The notes beneath the pieces were generated by a model. That model was not told where the DNA came from, ran no database searches, and saw only the letters and a list, made by a program, of their open reading frames with translations. A stretch of 64,000 nt of DNA from Micromonospora sp. M71_S20. Its GTDB lineage: Bacteria; Actinomycetota; Actinomycetes; Mycobacteriales; Micromonosporaceae. Location: assembly GCF_003664255.1 (NCBI RefSeq), contig NZ_RCCV01000002.1:250501-314500 (forward strand), given 5' to 3'. The stretch's first letter is position 1; each line of letters opens with the position of its first letter. Of the stretch, positions 1 through 10,604 are shown in pieces. The position numbers were made by a program, and so were the translations under genes.

Positions 1-415
1 TCCAGTTGGCCTCGATCGGCCGGTCACGGAACCGGAAGAACCCGACACCCTTGCGTCCGATGACGTAGAGCACCGGCTCCTTGCCGTCGGCCCGCAGCCG
101 GGCGATCAGCGACTCGGCCATCTTGATGGCGTTGGAGCTGTAGCCGCCGGCGAGGCCACGATCGGAGGTGACCAGCAGGACACCCGCCCGCCGCACCTTC
201 GGACGCGGGGTGAGCAGCGGGTGGTCGATCCGCGCGTTGGACGCCAGTGCCGTGAGCACACCGGTGACCGCCCGGGCGTACGGCAGGGACGCCTCCACCC
301 GGGCCTGGGCCTTGGCGATCCGGCTCGTCGCCACGAGCTCCATCGCCTTGGTGATCTTCTTCATCCCCTTCGCCGAGCGGATCCGTTGACGAAGAACGCG
401 TACCTGGGCCGCCAT
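1..415 (-). CDS. atpG: ATP synthase F1 subunit gamma, 5' part only
   Basis: This is the central rotor shaft of the F1 motor, coupling proton flow through Fo to ATP synthesis on the inner face of the membrane. Only the first 138 codons lie in the window; the C-terminal part runs off the left edge. The N-terminus reads [20 protein letters not shown], the typical first helix that sits inside the alpha3beta3 ring, followed by [18 protein letters not shown] conserved [16 protein letters not shown] segment follows around residues 80-95. The ATG lies 10 nt after the atpA stop, so the gene is the next cistron of the atp operon. The assignment is secure; nothing can be said about the missing C-terminus. 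Confidence 0.97.
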   Translation of the reverse strand, partial: MAAQVRVLRQRIRSAKGMKKITKAMELVATSRIAKAQARVEASLPYARAVTGVLTALASNARIDHPLLTPRPKVRRAGVLLVTSDRGLAGGYSSNAIKMAESLIARLRADGKEPVLYVIGRKGVGFFRFRDRPIEANW

Positions 416-425
416 GGATCAGCCC

Positions 426-2081
426 TTACTGGTTCTCGGCCGGGCGGTCGCCCGCGCCGTCCCGGTAGCGGGTCACCGTCTCGCGGTTCTCGTCGCCCTC
501 CAGCGGCGAGGCCGGGGCCTCGTTGATCCGCCGCTCGTCGGCCTTGCCGAGGAAGACCTGCTTGAAGTCGGCGATGGCGGCGTCGAGCGAGCCGATGATG
601 TCGTCGTTCCACTGGTGGTCGGCGATGCTGGCCAGCACACTCTCGTGCTTGTGGCGCAGGTACTGGAGGAACTCCGACTCGAAGCGGCGGATCTCCCCGA
701 CCGGGATGTCGTCCAGCTTGCCCTCGGTGCCGGCCCAGACCGAGACGACCTGCTCCTGCACCGGGAACGGCGAGTAGTTCGACTGCTTGAGCAGCTCGAC
801 CAGGCGGGCGCCGCGGTCCAGCTGGGCGCGGGAGGTCTTGTCCAGGTCGGAGGCGAAGGCGGCGAACGCCTCCAGCTCGCGGAACTGGGCCAGGTTGAGC
901 CGCAGCGAGCCGGCGACCTTCTTCATCGGCTTCACCTGCGCGGCGCCACCGACCCGGGAGACCGAGGTGCCGACGTTGATGGCCGGCCGGACGCCCTGGT
1001 TGAACAGGTCGGTCTCCAGGAAGATCTGGCCGTCGGTGATGGAGATGACGTTGGTCGGGATGAAGGCCGAGATGTCGTTGGCCTTCGTCTCGATGATCGG
1101 CAGGCCGGTCATCGAGCCGCCGCCCAGCTCGTCGGAGAGCTTCGCGCAGCGCTCCAGCAGGCGGGAGTGCAGGTAGAAGACGTCACCCGGGTACGCCTCA
1201 CGGCCCGGCGGGCGACGCAGCAGCAGGGACACGGCGCGGTACGCCTCGGCCTGCTTGCTCAGGTCGTCGAAGACGATCAGGACGTGCTTGCCGCCGTACA
1301 TCCAGTGCTGCCCGATGGACGAGCCGGTGTAGGGGGCGAGGTACTTGAAGCCGGCCGGGTCGGAGGCCGGGGAGGCGACGATGGTGGTGTACTCCATCGC
1401 GCCCGCCTCCTCCAGGACGCCCTTGATCGAGGCGATCGTGGAGGCCTTCTGGCCGATGGCGACGTAGATGCAGCGGACCTGCTTCTTCGGGTCGCCGGAG
1501 CGCCAGTTGTCCCGCTGGTTGAGGATGGTGTCCAGCGCGACGGTGGTCTTGCCCGTCTTCCGGTCGCCGATGATCAGCTGACGCTGACCGCGACCGATCG
1601 GGGTCATGGCGTCGACCGCCTTGAGACCGGTCTGCAGCGGCTCGTCGACGGACTGCCGGGCCATCACGTTGGGGGCCTGGAGCTCCAGCTCGCGGAAGCC
1701 CTCGTTGGCGATGTCGCCGAGCCCGTCGATCGGCTGGCCGAGCGCGTTGACCACGCGGCCGAGGAAGGCGTCGCCGACCGGCACGGAGAGCACCCGGCCG
1801 GTGCGCTTGACGCGCTGGCCCTCTTCGAGCTTGGCGGAGTCACCGAGAACGACGACACCGATCTCCCGGACGTCGAGGTTCAGCGCCACACCCAGGGTGC
1901 CGTCCTCGAACTCCAGGAGCTCGTTGGTCATGGTCGAGGGAAGACCCTCGACGTGGGCGATGCCGTCGCCGGTGTCGGCGACGGTGCCGACCTCCTCGCG
2001 GGAGAGTTCGGACGAGTAGGAGGAGACGTAGCGCTCCAGGGCGCCGCGGATCTCCTCCGTCGAGATGGTCAGCTCGGCCAT
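426..2081 (-). CDS. atpA: ATP synthase F1 subunit alpha
   Basis: Non-catalytic nucleotide-binding subunit of the F1 head. The 551 residues have family-typical length. The Walker A motif GDRKTGKT lies near residue 170 and the central domain carries the region around [12 protein letters not shown]. The N-terminal beta-barrel begins [19 protein letters not shown]. The last 25 residues are charged and low in complexity, a common actinobacterial tail. A purine-rich AGGAAGCAGAGG immediately precedes the ATG. It sits between atpH (93 nt upstream) and atpG (10 nt downstream) in the standard order B-E-F-H-A-G. Expression is expected to be constitutive with the rest of the operon. Confidence 0.98.
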   Translation of the reverse strand: MAELTISTEEIRGALERYVSSYSSELSREEVGTVADTGDGIAHVEGLPSTMTNELLEFEDGTLGVALNLDVREIGVVVLGDSAKLEEGQRVKRTGRVLSVPVGDAFLGRVVNALGQPIDGLGDIANEGFRELELQAPNVMARQSVDEPLQTGLKAVDAMTPIGRGQRQLIIGDRKTGKTTVALDTILNQRDNWRSGDPKKQVRCIYVAIGQKASTIASIKGVLEEAGAMEYTTIVASPASDPAGFKYLAPYTGSSIGQHWMYGGKHVLIVFDDLSKQAEAYRAVSLLLRRPPGREAYPGDVFYLHSRLLERCAKLSDELGGGSMTGLPIIETKANDISAFIPTNVISITDGQIFLETDLFNQGVRPAINVGTSVSRVGGAAQVKPMKKVAGSLRLNLAQFRELEAFAAFASDLDKTSRAQLDRGARLVELLKQSNYSPFPVQEQVVSVWAGTEGKLDDIPVGEIRRFESEFLQYLRHKHESVLASIADHQWNDDIIGSLDAAIADFKQVFLGKADERRINEAPASPLEGDENRETVTRYRDGAGDRPAENQ

Positions 2082-2174
2082 CCTCTGCTTCCTTAAGTAT
2101 CAGGGGCCCGGGATACCTAGTACCGACCGGTCCGAATGGCGTCTATGTCACAGGCACTGGGCGGCGCTGCCGCC

Positions 2175-2996
2175 TCAGCGCTTCGCGAGCGCGTTGCGGC
2201 TCTCGTTGAGGCGGCGCAGAACGGTGCCGTCGTACAGGTCGGAGCCGACCCGTACGCTCACGCCACCGAGAACCGAGGGGTCCACCGTCTGCTTGACGGA
2301 AACCTCTCGACCGTATATCGCGGAGAGGCTCGCGCCCAGCCGGCGCTCCTCCTCTTCACTCAACGGGGCCGCGGCGGTCACGTACGCCACCTGCCGGTCC
2401 CGCCGCTCGGCGGCCAGCTCGACCAGCCGGCTGAGCGCACCGGAGAGGTTGCGTCCACCGAAACCGGCGAGCGCGACCCCGATGAGGTAGCCGGTGATCG
2501 GCCGCGCCTTGCCGACGAGCAACTGGTCGACCAGCGTGGCCCGCCGCTCGGCGGGGACTGCCGAGTCGGAGAGCGCGCTGGACAGCTGCGGCGAACCGGC
2601 GACGACCTGCCCGAAGCGGAACAGCTCGTCCTCGACCTCGCCCAGCTCGCCGGCGGAGTCGGCACTCGCCAGGAGCGCGTCGATGCCCAACTGCTCGGTG
2701 GCGCTGAGCAGTTCCGACGGCACCGACCAGCGGCCGGCGACCAGGGAGGCGACCAAGTCCAGCGCCTCGGCGCCGACCTTGCCGCGCAGCAGCTCGCCGA
2801 GCAGCCCGGCACGGTCGGCCCCGGAGCGGGCCGGGTCGGAGAGCGCGCGCCGCAGCCGCGGTTCGCGCCGCAGCAGGTCGGCGACGGAGAGGATGTCGCC
2901 GGCGGTGGTGGCCACCGCCGACGGCTCCGCGCCGCGGACGTACGCGTCGAGGTGCTCGACCGCGACCTTGTACGACTCCCGGCTGGCGGCCTGCAT
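2175..2996 (-). CDS. atpH: ATP synthase F1 subunit delta
   Basis: Delta clamps the top of the alpha3beta3 head to the peripheral b stalk. The conserved C-terminal OSCP region is visible around ERRLGASLSAIYGREVSVKQ and DPSVLGGVSVRVGSDLYDG. At 273 residues it is about 95 longer than the E. coli protein. The extra helical N-terminal part is usual in this actinomycete lineage, though it is not the b-delta fusion found in mycobacteria, because a separate atpF is present. Its ATG shares one base with the atpF stop (TGATG), which points to translational coupling. The assignment rests on C-terminal motifs and operon position. Confidence 0.95.
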   Translation of the reverse strand: MQAASRESYKVAVEHLDAYVRGAEPSAVATTAGDILSVADLLRREPRLRRALSDPARSGADRAGLLGELLRGKVGAEALDLVASLVAGRWSVPSELLSATEQLGIDALLASADSAGELGEVEDELFRFGQVVAGSPQLSSALSDSAVPAERRATLVDQLLVGKARPITGYLIGVALAGFGGRNLSGALSRLVELAAERRDRQVAYVTAAAPLSEEEERRLGASLSAIYGREVSVKQTVDPSVLGGVSVRVGSDLYDGTVLRRLNESRNALAKR

Positions 2997-3526
2997 CAGC
3001 GGGCCCCCGCGCTCTCGAGGTTGCTCAGGAACCGGTCGACGGTGCCCTTGCGACGCGCCTCGTCGGCGAGGGACTCCCCGACGATCTTGCTGGCCAGGTC
3101 GACCGCGAGCGTGCCGACCTCCGTGCGCAGCTCGCGCACGATGGTGGCCCGCTCGGCGGCGAGCTGCTCCTTGCCGGCGGCGATGATCCGGTCGGACTCC
3201 TCCCGCGCCTTGGCGAGGATGTCCTGGCGGATGCCCTCGGCGTCGGCGCGGGCGTCGTCCCGGATCCGCGCCGCCTCGGTACGCACCTCGGCGAGTTGGG
3301 CCCGGTACTGCTCCAGCACCTGGTTCGCCTCGGCCTGGGCGGCCTCGGCCCGCTTGAGGCCACCCTCGATCGCGTCGACCCGCGCCTGGTACATCGCCTC
3401 CATGCGGGGCATGACGAACTTCAGCAGGACGAAGCAGAGCAGGGCGAAGGCGATGGTCCCGATGACCATCTCCTGCCAGATGGGCAGGATCGGGTTGTGC
3501 TCCACACCTTCTGCGGCGATGAACAT
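2996..3526 (-). CDS. atpF: ATP synthase Fo subunit b
   Basis: Membrane-anchored peripheral stalk subunit that holds F1 static against the rotor. The 176-residue protein starts MFIAAEGVEHNPILPIWQEM and has one transmembrane helix at about residues 18-40 (VIGTIAFALLCFVLLKFVMP). A long charged alpha-helical domain follows, rich in Ala, Glu and Arg, typical of the b dimer. The reading frame is open further upstream, but that extension is Ser/Pro-rich and unlike the family. The chosen ATG has a good ribosome-binding site, CCCGGAGGTCTGAC. It lies 31 nt after atpE and overlaps atpH by one base. Confidence 0.96.
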   Translation of the reverse strand: MFIAAEGVEHNPILPIWQEMVIGTIAFALLCFVLLKFVMPRMEAMYQARVDAIEGGLKRAEAAQAEANQVLEQYRAQLAEVRTEAARIRDDARADAEGIRQDILAKAREESDRIIAAGKEQLAAERATIVRELRTEVGTLAVDLASKIVGESLADEARRKGTVDRFLSNLESAGAR

Positions 3527-3557
3527 GTCAGACCTCCGGGTCGGGAGAGAGCTCTCG

Positions 3558-3818
<261 letters not shown>

Positions 3819-3878
3819 TCACGCGTACGCGGGTCGGTACCAGAAGCTTGGTCGGGCCGGGCGGCCCGCCGAGCCCGA

Positions 3879-4658
3879 TCAGTGCTCGTCGGCGAGCGAA
3901 CTTCCGATGTAGTTCGCGCTCAGCGTGACGAAGACGTAGGCCTGCAGCACGGCGACCAGGACCTCGAAGAAGGCCATCACGATCGCCATCAGGAAGGAGA
4001 AGACCGAGGTCACCTGGATGAACAGGCTGCTCGAGTTCAGCATCACGAAGCCGCCGACGGTGAAGACCAGCAGCAGCAGGTGGCCGGCGAACAGGTTGGC
4101 GAAGAGCCGCAGGGCCAGCGTGACCGGTCGGACGATGAACGTCTGCAGGAACTCGATCGGGATCAGCAGGATGTGCATGGGCCACGGCACGCCCGGGATG
4201 ATCAGGCTCATCTTGAGGTACTTGCCGAGGCCGTGCTTGCGGGCGCCGATGTAGAGGTACATCACGTAGGAGATCAGCGCGAGCACGATCGGGAAGGCGA
4301 TGTGCGAGTTGGGCGAGATCTGCAGGCCGGGCACGATGGCGAAGAAGTTGGTCAGCACGATGAAGCTGAACAGCACCGTGAAGTAGGGCGCGAAACGGAT
4401 GCCCGCGTTGCCCATCTGCTCGCGGGCGATGTTGTCCCGGACCAGGCCGTAGACCGACTCCGCGTACCACTGGGCCTTACCGGGGACCAGCTTGGGCTTC
4501 CGGTAGGCGAGCATGAAGAAGATGATCAGCAACGCGACCGCGAGCCAGATCATGATCCCGAACTTGGTGACCCAGGGGCCAGCCACGTCCGGCGGGTAGA
4601 AATCTCCGACGCTGGGGGGCCAGGGAAGCCCCTCGGCGGCGACGAGCTGTCCACTCAC
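3879..4658 (-). CDS. atpB: ATP synthase Fo subunit a
   Basis: Stator subunit providing the two proton half-channels beside the c-ring. The sequence has at least five hydrophobic helices and the conserved segment with the essential arginine, LALRLFANLFAGHLLLLV. I chose the GTG at 4658 (protein begins VSGQLVAAEGLPWPP) because GCGGAGGATGACACG gives a well-spaced Shine-Dalgarno site. A second in-frame GTG at 4700 would add 14 residues (MPARAGLSSAEDDT) and abuts the stop of the upstream gene, so it remains possible. Length is about 259 residues with the shorter start, normal for the family. Confidence 0.95.
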   Translation of the reverse strand: MSGQLVAAEGLPWPPSVGDFYPPDVAGPWVTKFGIMIWLAVALLIIFFMLAYRKPKLVPGKAQWYAESVYGLVRDNIAREQMGNAGIRFAPYFTVLFSFIVLTNFFAIVPGLQISPNSHIAFPIVLALISYVMYLYIGARKHGLGKYLKMSLIIPGVPWPMHILLIPIEFLQTFIVRPVTLALRLFANLFAGHLLLLVFTVGGFVMLNSSSLFIQVTSVFSFLMAIVMAFFEVLVAVLQAYVFVTLSANYIGSSLADEH

Positions 4659-4700
4659 CGTGTCATCCTCCGCACTCGACAGACCCGCGCGTGCTGGCAC

Positions 4701-4922
4701 TCAAGCACTGAGCCTCTTCATGATCAGGTAAATCGCTCCGGCCGCGCCGAAGATCATGCCGACGGCGGCCCCGACGCCGGTGGGCAGATCGAGAAGTCGC
4801 TCCGCCAACCACCCGAGGAAGCCCCACACCACGATGCCGGCGAGGAGGTAGCCCAGAACGGCCCCTGCCACGCCTTCCGACGAGTGCTCGTCGGACCTGC
4901 GGGGGTGTGGGTCTTCGGCCAT
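4701..4922 (-). CDS. AtpZ/AtpI-type F1Fo assembly protein
   Basis: Small 73-residue membrane protein with two predicted helices, around GAVLGYLLAGIVVWGFLGWL and GVGAAVGMIFGAAGAIYLIM, joined by a short polar loop. This two-helix layout upstream of atpB matches the AtpZ/AtpI family, thought to assist c-ring assembly or magnesium transport. The first 17 residues are charged and histidine-containing (MAEDPHPRRSDEHSS). It is the first gene of the atp cluster proper, followed at once by atpB. An AT-rich TGATATTGT lies about 13-20 nt before the ATG and could be a -10 element for a short-leader transcript; this is only a guess. Confidence 0.8.
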   Translation of the reverse strand: MAEDPHPRRSDEHSSEGVAGAVLGYLLAGIVVWGFLGWLAERLLDLPTGVGAAVGMIFGAAGAIYLIMKRLSA

Positions 4923-5086
4923 GACGTGGCGAACAATATCAGCAGGGACGCGCGGGAGTGTGCGGCACCCCCCACACTGCGGACAGCGTGCGGGCCGTGG
5001 TGCGGGCGCGAAAGTCGTTGGTCAGGTTACTCCCGTGCGGCCCGCCGCGGCAGCCCGAAATGCCGGACGCAGATCCGACAGAACGC

Positions 5087-5518
5087 TCACTCACCGCGTC
5101 GCTCGAATGTGGGCAGCGGCGTACGCAGGGCCCACGTCAGGTGGGCGCCCGTCCAGACCACCACGGCCGCGATGATCGCCACTCCCATGTCCGGCAGGCC
5201 GGGCCAGCCGGTGGCCGCCACGGCGGCCATCACCACCCCGAGCACCACGATCTTCGTGGCGTAGGTGACCAGCCCGACCGACATGATCATCCGGGGGTTG
5301 ACGGCGTCGGCCCAGGCCACCGAGACGCCGGAGACCAGGTAGCTGGCGATGACCAGCGCGATCCCGGCGGCCACCCCGGCCGCGCCCGTGGCGCCCCGCA
5401 GCACCGCCGCGGTCGGGACCGCCACCAGCGCGAGGACCGCGCAGGCCAGCAACGGCAGGCGAAGGTGCGGCAGCCGGGCCCGGATGGCGCCCGGCTCGCC
5501 CGCGCGCGGCGCGCTCAT
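5087..5518 (-). CDS. AtpI-like four-helix membrane protein
   Basis: A 143-residue protein with four hydrophobic segments, for example [60 protein letters not shown] and [20 protein letters not shown]. The segment around [16 protein letters not shown] resembles the ATP synthase protein I family, whose genes precede atpB in many bacteria. The ATG overlaps the glyA stop by four bases (ATGA), so it is probably co-translated with glyA. The family is thought to help assemble the c-ring, but here this is inferred from position and topology. Identity scores could not be checked. Confidence 0.7.
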   Translation of the reverse strand: MSAPRAGEPGAIRARLPHLRLPLLACAVLALVAVPTAAVLRGATGAAGVAAGIALVIASYLVSGVSVAWADAVNPRMIMSVGLVTYATKIVVLGVVMAAVAATGWPGLPDMGVAIIAAVVVWTGAHLTWALRTPLPTFERRGE

Positions 5519-6801
5519 CGGGGGTACGCCGGGAAGGCGGCGACCAGCTCGGCGACCTCGCCGGCGATCCCGGCGAGGGTGTCGGCGCCCCCGGGGGCGG
5601 CGGGATCGGTGCGCACGGCGCGGGCGATCAGCGAGGCGACCTGGCGCATCTCCGGCTCGCGCATGCCCTGCGTGGTGACGCTCGGGGTGCCCACCCGGAT
5701 GCCCGAGGCGACCATCGGCTTCTGCGGGTCGTACGGGATCGCGTTCTTGTTCAGGGTGATGGTGGCGGCGTCGCAGCGCGCCTCGGCGTCCGCGCCCGTC
5801 ACCCCGACCTCGCGCAGGTCGATCAGGGCGAGGTGGGTGTCGGTGCCCCCGGAGACCGGGCGCATCCCCTCGTCGGCCAGCCCGGCGGCGAGCGCCCGCG
5901 CGTTGGCCACCACCCGGTCGGCGTAGGCCCGGAACTCGGGCTGGGCGGCCTCCCGCAGCGCGACCGCCTTGGCGGCGACGACGTGCATCAGCGGGCCGCC
6001 CTGGGTGAACGGGAAGACCGCCTTGTCGATGCGCTGGGCCAGCGACTCCCGGCACAGGATCATGCCGCCGCGCGGGCCGCGCAGCACCTTGTGCGTGGTG
6101 AGGCAGACGACGTCGGCGTGCGGCACCGGCGACGGGACGGCCTTACCGGCGACCAGCCCGATGAAGTGTGCGGCGTCGACCATCAGATAGGCCCCGACCT
6201 CGTCGGCGATCTCGCGGAACCGGGCGAAGTCGATCAACCGCGGGTAAGCCGTCGCGCCACAGATGATCATCTTGGGCCGGTGCGCGAGGGCCAGGTCGCG
6301 CACCTCGTCGTAGTCGATCAGCTCGGTGTCGCGGCGGACGGTGTAGCCGACCGTGTGGAACCACTTGCCGGAGAAGTTGACCCGGCTGCCGTGCGTGAGG
6401 TGGCCGCCGTGCGGCAGGTCCATGGCGAGCACCGTGTCCCCCGGCTGGACCAGCGCGGCGTACGCGGCCAGGTTGGCGCTCGCCCCCGAGTGCGGCTGGA
6501 GGTTGGCGTGCTCGGCGCCGAAGAGTTCCTTCGCCCGCGCGATGCCGATCTCCTCGGCCCGGTCGACCTCGGCGCAGCCGCCGTAGTAGCGCCGGCCCGG
6601 GTAGCCCTCGGCGTACTTGTTGGTCAGGGTCGAGCCGAGCGCGGCCAGCACCGCCGGCGAGGTGAGGTTCTCGCTGGCGATCAGTTGCAGTCCGCCCCGG
6701 AGCCGGTCCAGCTCGCCGAGCACCACCCCGGCGATCTCCGGGTCGGTCGCACGGAGCTGGTCGAAGTCCGGCCCCCAGAAGGTGCTCGTCTCAGTAGCCA
6801 C
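5515..6801 (-). CDS. glyA: Serine hydroxymethyltransferase
   Basis: PLP enzyme converting serine and tetrahydrofolate to glycine and methylene-tetrahydrofolate, the main source of one-carbon units. The PLP lysine is in [13 protein letters not shown]. The N-terminal [18 protein letters not shown] and [22 protein letters not shown] segments are diagnostic. The GTG at 6801 gives 428 residues, matching the usual 415-430, and begins with [12 protein letters not shown]. An upstream extension of nine residues is possible but looks unlike the family. The gene is divergent from the SDR/DUF2867 gene with only about 35 nt between the starts, so the promoters must overlap. Its stop overlaps the AtpI-like gene. 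Confidence 0.96.
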   Translation of the reverse strand: MATETSTFWGPDFDQLRATDPEIAGVVLGELDRLRGGLQLIASENLTSPAVLAALGSTLTNKYAEGYPGRRYYGGCAEVDRAEEIGIARAKELFGAEHANLQPHSGASANLAAYAALVQPGDTVLAMDLPHGGHLTHGSRVNFSGKWFHTVGYTVRRDTELIDYDEVRDLALAHRPKMIICGATAYPRLIDFARFREIADEVGAYLMVDAAHFIGLVAGKAVPSPVPHADVVCLTTHKVLRGPRGGMILCRESLAQRIDKAVFPFTQGGPLMHVVAAKAVALREAAQPEFRAYADRVVANARALAAGLADEGMRPVSGGTDTHLALIDLREVGVTGADAEARCDAATITLNKNAIPYDPQKPMVASGIRVGTPSVTTQGMREPEMRQVASLIARAVRTDPAAPGGADTLAGIAGEVAELVAAFPAYPR

Positions 6802-6836
6802 AGCGCCAGAGTCTATTGGGCCGCACACTGGAGACC

Positions 6837-8330
6837 GTGAGATGCCTGGTCACCGGAGCGACGGGTTACATCGGCGGGCGCCTCGCGCCCCGGCTGCTGG
6901 CCGAGGGACACACGGTGCGCTGCCTCGCCCGCAAGGCGGGACGGCTGCGGGACGTGCCGTGGGCGGCGCGGACCGAGATCGTCGAGGGCGACCTGCGCCG
7001 GCCGGAGACGCTGCCGGCCGCGTTCGCGGGCGTGGACGTCGCCTACTACCTGGTGCACTCGCTCGGCCAGGCCGGCTTCGAGGCCGCCGACCGGGAGGCC
7101 GCCACCCGGTTCGCCGAGGCCGCGCGGGCCGCGGGCGTACGCCGGATCGTCTACCTGGGCGGGCCGGAGCCGGCGGCGGACTCGGAGGTCCCGTCGGCGC
7201 ACCTGCGCTCCCGGGCCGAGGTGGGGCGGATCCTGCTCGACAGCGGGGTGCCGACGGCGGTGCTGCGGGCGGCGGTGATCATCGGTTCCGGGTCGGCCTC
7301 GTTCGAGATGCTGCGTTACCTGACCGAGCGGCTGCCGGCCATGGTCACCCCCCGCTGGGTCCGCAACCGGATCCAGCCCATCGCCGTCCGGGACGTGCTG
7401 CGCTACCTGGCCGGCTGCGCGAGCCTGCCGCCGGAGGTCAACCGCGCCTTCGACATCGGCGGGCCGGACATCCTCACCTTCCAGGACATGATGCAGCGGT
7501 ACGCGCGGGTGGCCGGGCTGCGCCGGCGGACCATCGTGCCGGTGCGACCGCTGACGCCGTCGCTCTCCTCGCACTGGGTCGGGCTCGTCACGCCGGTGCC
7601 CAACGCGATCGCCCGGCCGCTGGTGGAGAGCCTGGTCCACGAGGCCGTCGCCCACGAGCGCGACATCGCCGCGTACGTGCCCGACCCGCCGGAGGGGCTG
7701 ACCGGCTTCGACCAGGCGGTCGCGGCGGCCCTGACGAAGGTCCGCGACGGCGAGGTGGAGACCCGCTGGTCGACCGCGAGCGGGCCCGACGCGCCGGCCG
7801 AACCGCTGCCCAGCGACCCGGAGTGGTCCGGCGGGACCGCCTACACCGACGTCCGCGAACGGGCCGTGCACGCCCCGCCGGAGGAGCTGTGGCGGGTCGT
7901 CGAGGGCGTCGGCGGCGAGCACGGCTGGTACTCGTTCCCGCTGGCCTGGTCCGTGCGGGGCTGGCTGGACCGGCTGATCGGCGGCGTCGGGCTGCGCCGC
8001 GGCCGGCGCGACCCGCACCACCTCCAGGTGGGCGAGGCGCTGGACTTCTGGCGGGTGGAGGAGATCGTGCCCGGCGAACTGCTGCGGCTGCGCGCCGAGA
8101 TGCGCCTGCCGGGCCGGGCCTGGCTGGAGATGCGCGTGGTGCGGGTGGACGGGGAGAGCAGCCGCTACCAGCAGCGGGCGGTGTTCCTGCCGCGCGGGCT
8201 GCCCGGGCACGCGTACTGGGGCGCGGTGGCGCCCTTCCACGCGGTGGTCTTCGGCGGGATGGCCCGCAACATCGCCCGCCAGGCGGAGCAGTCGGCCCGC
8301 CGGCCCGCCGCCCCGTTCCTGCGCCGCTGA
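6837..8330 (+). CDS. SDR/NmrA-type NAD(P)-binding protein with DUF2867 domain
   Basis: Two-domain protein of about 497 residues. The N-terminal half is a Rossmann fold with the [13 protein letters not shown] nucleotide loop and a [12 protein letters not shown] segment, like atypical short-chain dehydrogenases used as sensors or epimerases. The C-terminal half from about residue 320 resembles DUF2867, a START-like ligand-binding fold ([20 protein letters not shown]). A catalytic YxxxK pair is not obvious. The GTG at 6837 is preceded by CTGGAGACC; an in-frame TTG at 6816 would add seven residues. The substrate is unknown. It is transcribed away from glyA. Confidence 0.8.
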   Translation: MRCLVTGATGYIGGRLAPRLLAEGHTVRCLARKAGRLRDVPWAARTEIVEGDLRRPETLPAAFAGVDVAYYLVHSLGQAGFEAADREAATRFAEAARAAGVRRIVYLGGPEPAADSEVPSAHLRSRAEVGRILLDSGVPTAVLRAAVIIGSGSASFEMLRYLTERLPAMVTPRWVRNRIQPIAVRDVLRYLAGCASLPPEVNRAFDIGGPDILTFQDMMQRYARVAGLRRRTIVPVRPLTPSLSSHWVGLVTPVPNAIARPLVESLVHEAVAHERDIAAYVPDPPEGLTGFDQAVAAALTKVRDGEVETRWSTASGPDAPAEPLPSDPEWSGGTAYTDVRERAVHAPPEELWRVVEGVGGEHGWYSFPLAWSVRGWLDRLIGGVGLRRGRRDPHHLQVGEALDFWRVEEIVPGELLRLRAEMRLPGRAWLEMRVVRVDGESSRYQQRAVFLPRGLPGHAYWGAVAPFHAVVFGGMARNIARQAEQSARRPAAPFLRR

Positions 8331-8338
8331 GCCGCCGC

Positions 8339-8373
8339 GCGCGCCGGTCACGGGCCCAGTCGCCGGCGGCGCG
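8339..8373. terminator. Possible bidirectional terminator
   Basis: The 46 nt between two convergent genes contain CGCGCGCCGG and, 15 nt later, CCGGCGGCGCG. These can pair with a one-base bulge. There is no T-tract on either strand, so the call is weak and rests on position. Confidence 0.3.
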
Positions 8374-8376
8374 GGC

Positions 8377-10488
8377 TCAGTTGCCGGCGCGGGAGCCGGT
8401 GAGCTGGAAGGCGGTCGCCTCGCTGGGCGGCACGAAGTCGCGCACCGGCTCGTCGCGCAGCGCGAAGGCGAGCACCTCCCCCACCGCCTCGACCAGTTGC
8501 CGCTGCACCCGCTGGCCCACCGCGTCGCGCGGGTCGTCGGGGTTCGCGGCGATCGAGGCGACCGCCAACTGCGGGGTGAAGGCGACCACGGTCTCCGTCG
8601 CGTACCCGTCCGAGCTGCCCGTCTTGCCCGCCACCGGCCGGCCGAGCTGCCGGCGCAGCCCTTCCGCGGTGCCGCCGTCGCACTCCCGGTACATCGACTG
8701 GTCGCCGACCGCACAGCGGGCCGCGTCGGCCGCCGCGCGGGCCACGTCCGCGTCCACCGCCTGCCGGCAGTGCGGCCGCGCGGCGGCCACCGGCCGGCCG
8801 GCCGCGTCGGCGATCGAGACGACCGGCAGCGGCGCGCACCACGAGCCCTCGGCCGCCACGGCGGCGTACGCGCCGGCCAGGTCGAGGGGGGTGGTGGCGG
8901 AGACGCCGAGGGTGAACGGCCCCCACTCGCGCGCGCCGTGGCGGGCCAGCCGCGCGTCGTCCTCGGAGCGGAAGGCGATGCCGAGCCGCTCGGCCATCTC
9001 CACCACCCGGTCCGCGCCGACCCGCTCGGTCAGCCAGGCGAAGTACGTGTTGACCGACTCGCCGAAGGCGGTCCACATGGTGTGCGGGCCGTCCATGGAG
9101 GCGCTGGCGTTGCGCGGGCACCAGTACCCGTCGCAGCTCGCCGCCCCGCTCGCCGAGTAGTCGGTCACGATCCGCTCCGGCGCGTCGAACTCCGTGCTCA
9201 GCGGCAGCCCGGACTCCAGCGCGGCCAGCATCGTGAAGACCTTGAACGTGGAGCCGGCCTGGTAGCCCTCGATCGCCCCGCCCCCGGCGACCAGCTGGTT
9301 GACCGTGTTCGGGTGGTTCTTCTGCCCGGCCGGGTTGGCGGCCACGCCGTAGTTCCGGTTCACCGCCATCGCGAGGACCCGGCCCGTGCCGGGCTGGACC
9401 ACCGCCGTCGGCGCCGCCCGGCGGTCGTCCACCGAGTAGATCCGGCGGACCTGCTCGGTGGTGGCGCGCTGCACCGCCGGGTCGAGCGAGGAGACGATGG
9501 AGAACCCGCCCCGGCGCAGCGTTCGCTGCCGCTCGTCGACCGTCGCGCCGAACGCCGGCTGGGCGTTCCACCAGCGGGTGAACCAGTCGCAGAAGAAGCC
9601 CCAGTCGTTGTGCTCCGCCGGCACCGCCGTGCAGTCGTTCGGCGTCTGGCTGGGGCGCAGCTTCAACTGCTCGGCCCTGGCCCGGTCCGCCGCCTCGGCC
9701 GGGACCTGCCCGGACTCCACCAGCCGGTCCAGCACGTACGCCCGGCGGGCGAGCGCGGCGTCCGCGTCGCCGTTGATCGGGTCGTCGGTGTGCGGGGAGC
9801 GGACCAGGCCGGCCAGCAGCGCCGCCTCGGCCAGGGTGAGCTCCGCCGGCGGCTTCGAGAAGTAGCGGCGGCTCGCGGCGGCCACCCCGTACGCGCCCGC
9901 TCCGAAGTAGGCGATGTTGAGGTAGCGGGCGAGGATCTCGTCCTTGGTCAGCTCCCGCTCCAGGGCCAGCGCGTACCGCATCTCCTGGATCTTGCGCGCG
10001 GTGGTCATCTCGGTGGCGGCGGCGCGCTGCCGCTCGCTCAGCCGGGGGTCGTTGCTGAGCACGTTGCGGACGTACTGCATGGTCAGCGTGGACGCGCCCT
10101 GTCGGGTCTCCCCGGTCCCCTGGTTGACGGTGAAGGCCCGCACCACGCCGCGCAGGTCGACCCCGCTGTGCTCGTGGAACCGGGTGTCCTCGGCGGCGAT
10201 GACCGCCTGCCGCATCACCGGCGCCACGTCGGCCAGCGGCACGTCCACCCGGTCCTCCTGGTAGAAGGAGGTGATCAGCGTGGTGCCGTCGTTGGCGTAG
10301 AGGTTCGAGCGCTGGGGCGTGGGCGGCGTGCGCAGCGTGTTCGGCAGTTCCGAGTACGGCGCGGCGAGCGCCGAGAACCCGATGCCGAACACCAGCGCGG
10401 CCGGGAGGGCCGCCACCGCGAGCGCCAGCCCGGCCAGCACGCCGGCGATCAGTACGGTGAACAGTTTGTCGAGGCGTGCCCGGGTCAT
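8377..10488 (-). CDS. Class A penicillin-binding protein
   Basis: Bifunctional peptidoglycan synthase with an N-terminal membrane anchor (about residues 10-40) and two enzymatic domains outside the membrane. The GT51 glycosyltransferase shows EDTRFHEHSGVD with its catalytic Glu, then QGASTLTMQYVRN. The transpeptidase has the S-x-x-K motif STFK, the S-x-N motif SVN in GESVNTYFAWL, and KTG in AGKTGSSDGYATE. Length is 703 residues. The ATG at 10488 follows CGGGGAGAGCTG, a good ribosome-binding site, and beats the start 11 codons upstream. No elongation or division partner lies nearby, so its place in wall growth cannot be read from context. Confidence 0.93.
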   Translation of the reverse strand: MTRARLDKLFTVLIAGVLAGLALAVAALPAALVFGIGFSALAAPYSELPNTLRTPPTPQRSNLYANDGTTLITSFYQEDRVDVPLADVAPVMRQAVIAAEDTRFHEHSGVDLRGVVRAFTVNQGTGETRQGASTLTMQYVRNVLSNDPRLSERQRAAATEMTTARKIQEMRYALALERELTKDEILARYLNIAYFGAGAYGVAAASRRYFSKPPAELTLAEAALLAGLVRSPHTDDPINGDADAALARRAYVLDRLVESGQVPAEAADRARAEQLKLRPSQTPNDCTAVPAEHNDWGFFCDWFTRWWNAQPAFGATVDERQRTLRRGGFSIVSSLDPAVQRATTEQVRRIYSVDDRRAAPTAVVQPGTGRVLAMAVNRNYGVAANPAGQKNHPNTVNQLVAGGGAIEGYQAGSTFKVFTMLAALESGLPLSTEFDAPERIVTDYSASGAASCDGYWCPRNASASMDGPHTMWTAFGESVNTYFAWLTERVGADRVVEMAERLGIAFRSEDDARLARHGAREWGPFTLGVSATTPLDLAGAYAAVAAEGSWCAPLPVVSIADAAGRPVAAARPHCRQAVDADVARAAADAARCAVGDQSMYRECDGGTAEGLRRQLGRPVAGKTGSSDGYATETVVAFTPQLAVASIAANPDDPRDAVGQRVQRQLVEAVGEVLAFALRDEPVRDFVPPSEATAFQLTGSRAGN

Positions 10489-10604
10489 CAGCTCTCCCCG
10501 CAGGAGCCGGTCAGGACCCACCCAGAATGACCCGAAAGTCCCTCTTGACCGCCCCTTTCCCCCAAACCCGCAGGAAACTCACGCGGGCGGGTACCTCGGG
10601 AGGG

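Noticed and set aside
414..2096. Long plus-strand frame opposite atpA
   Set aside because: It mirrors a certain gene; its composition is repeated Val/Gly/Arg typical of antisense frames in high-G+C DNA.
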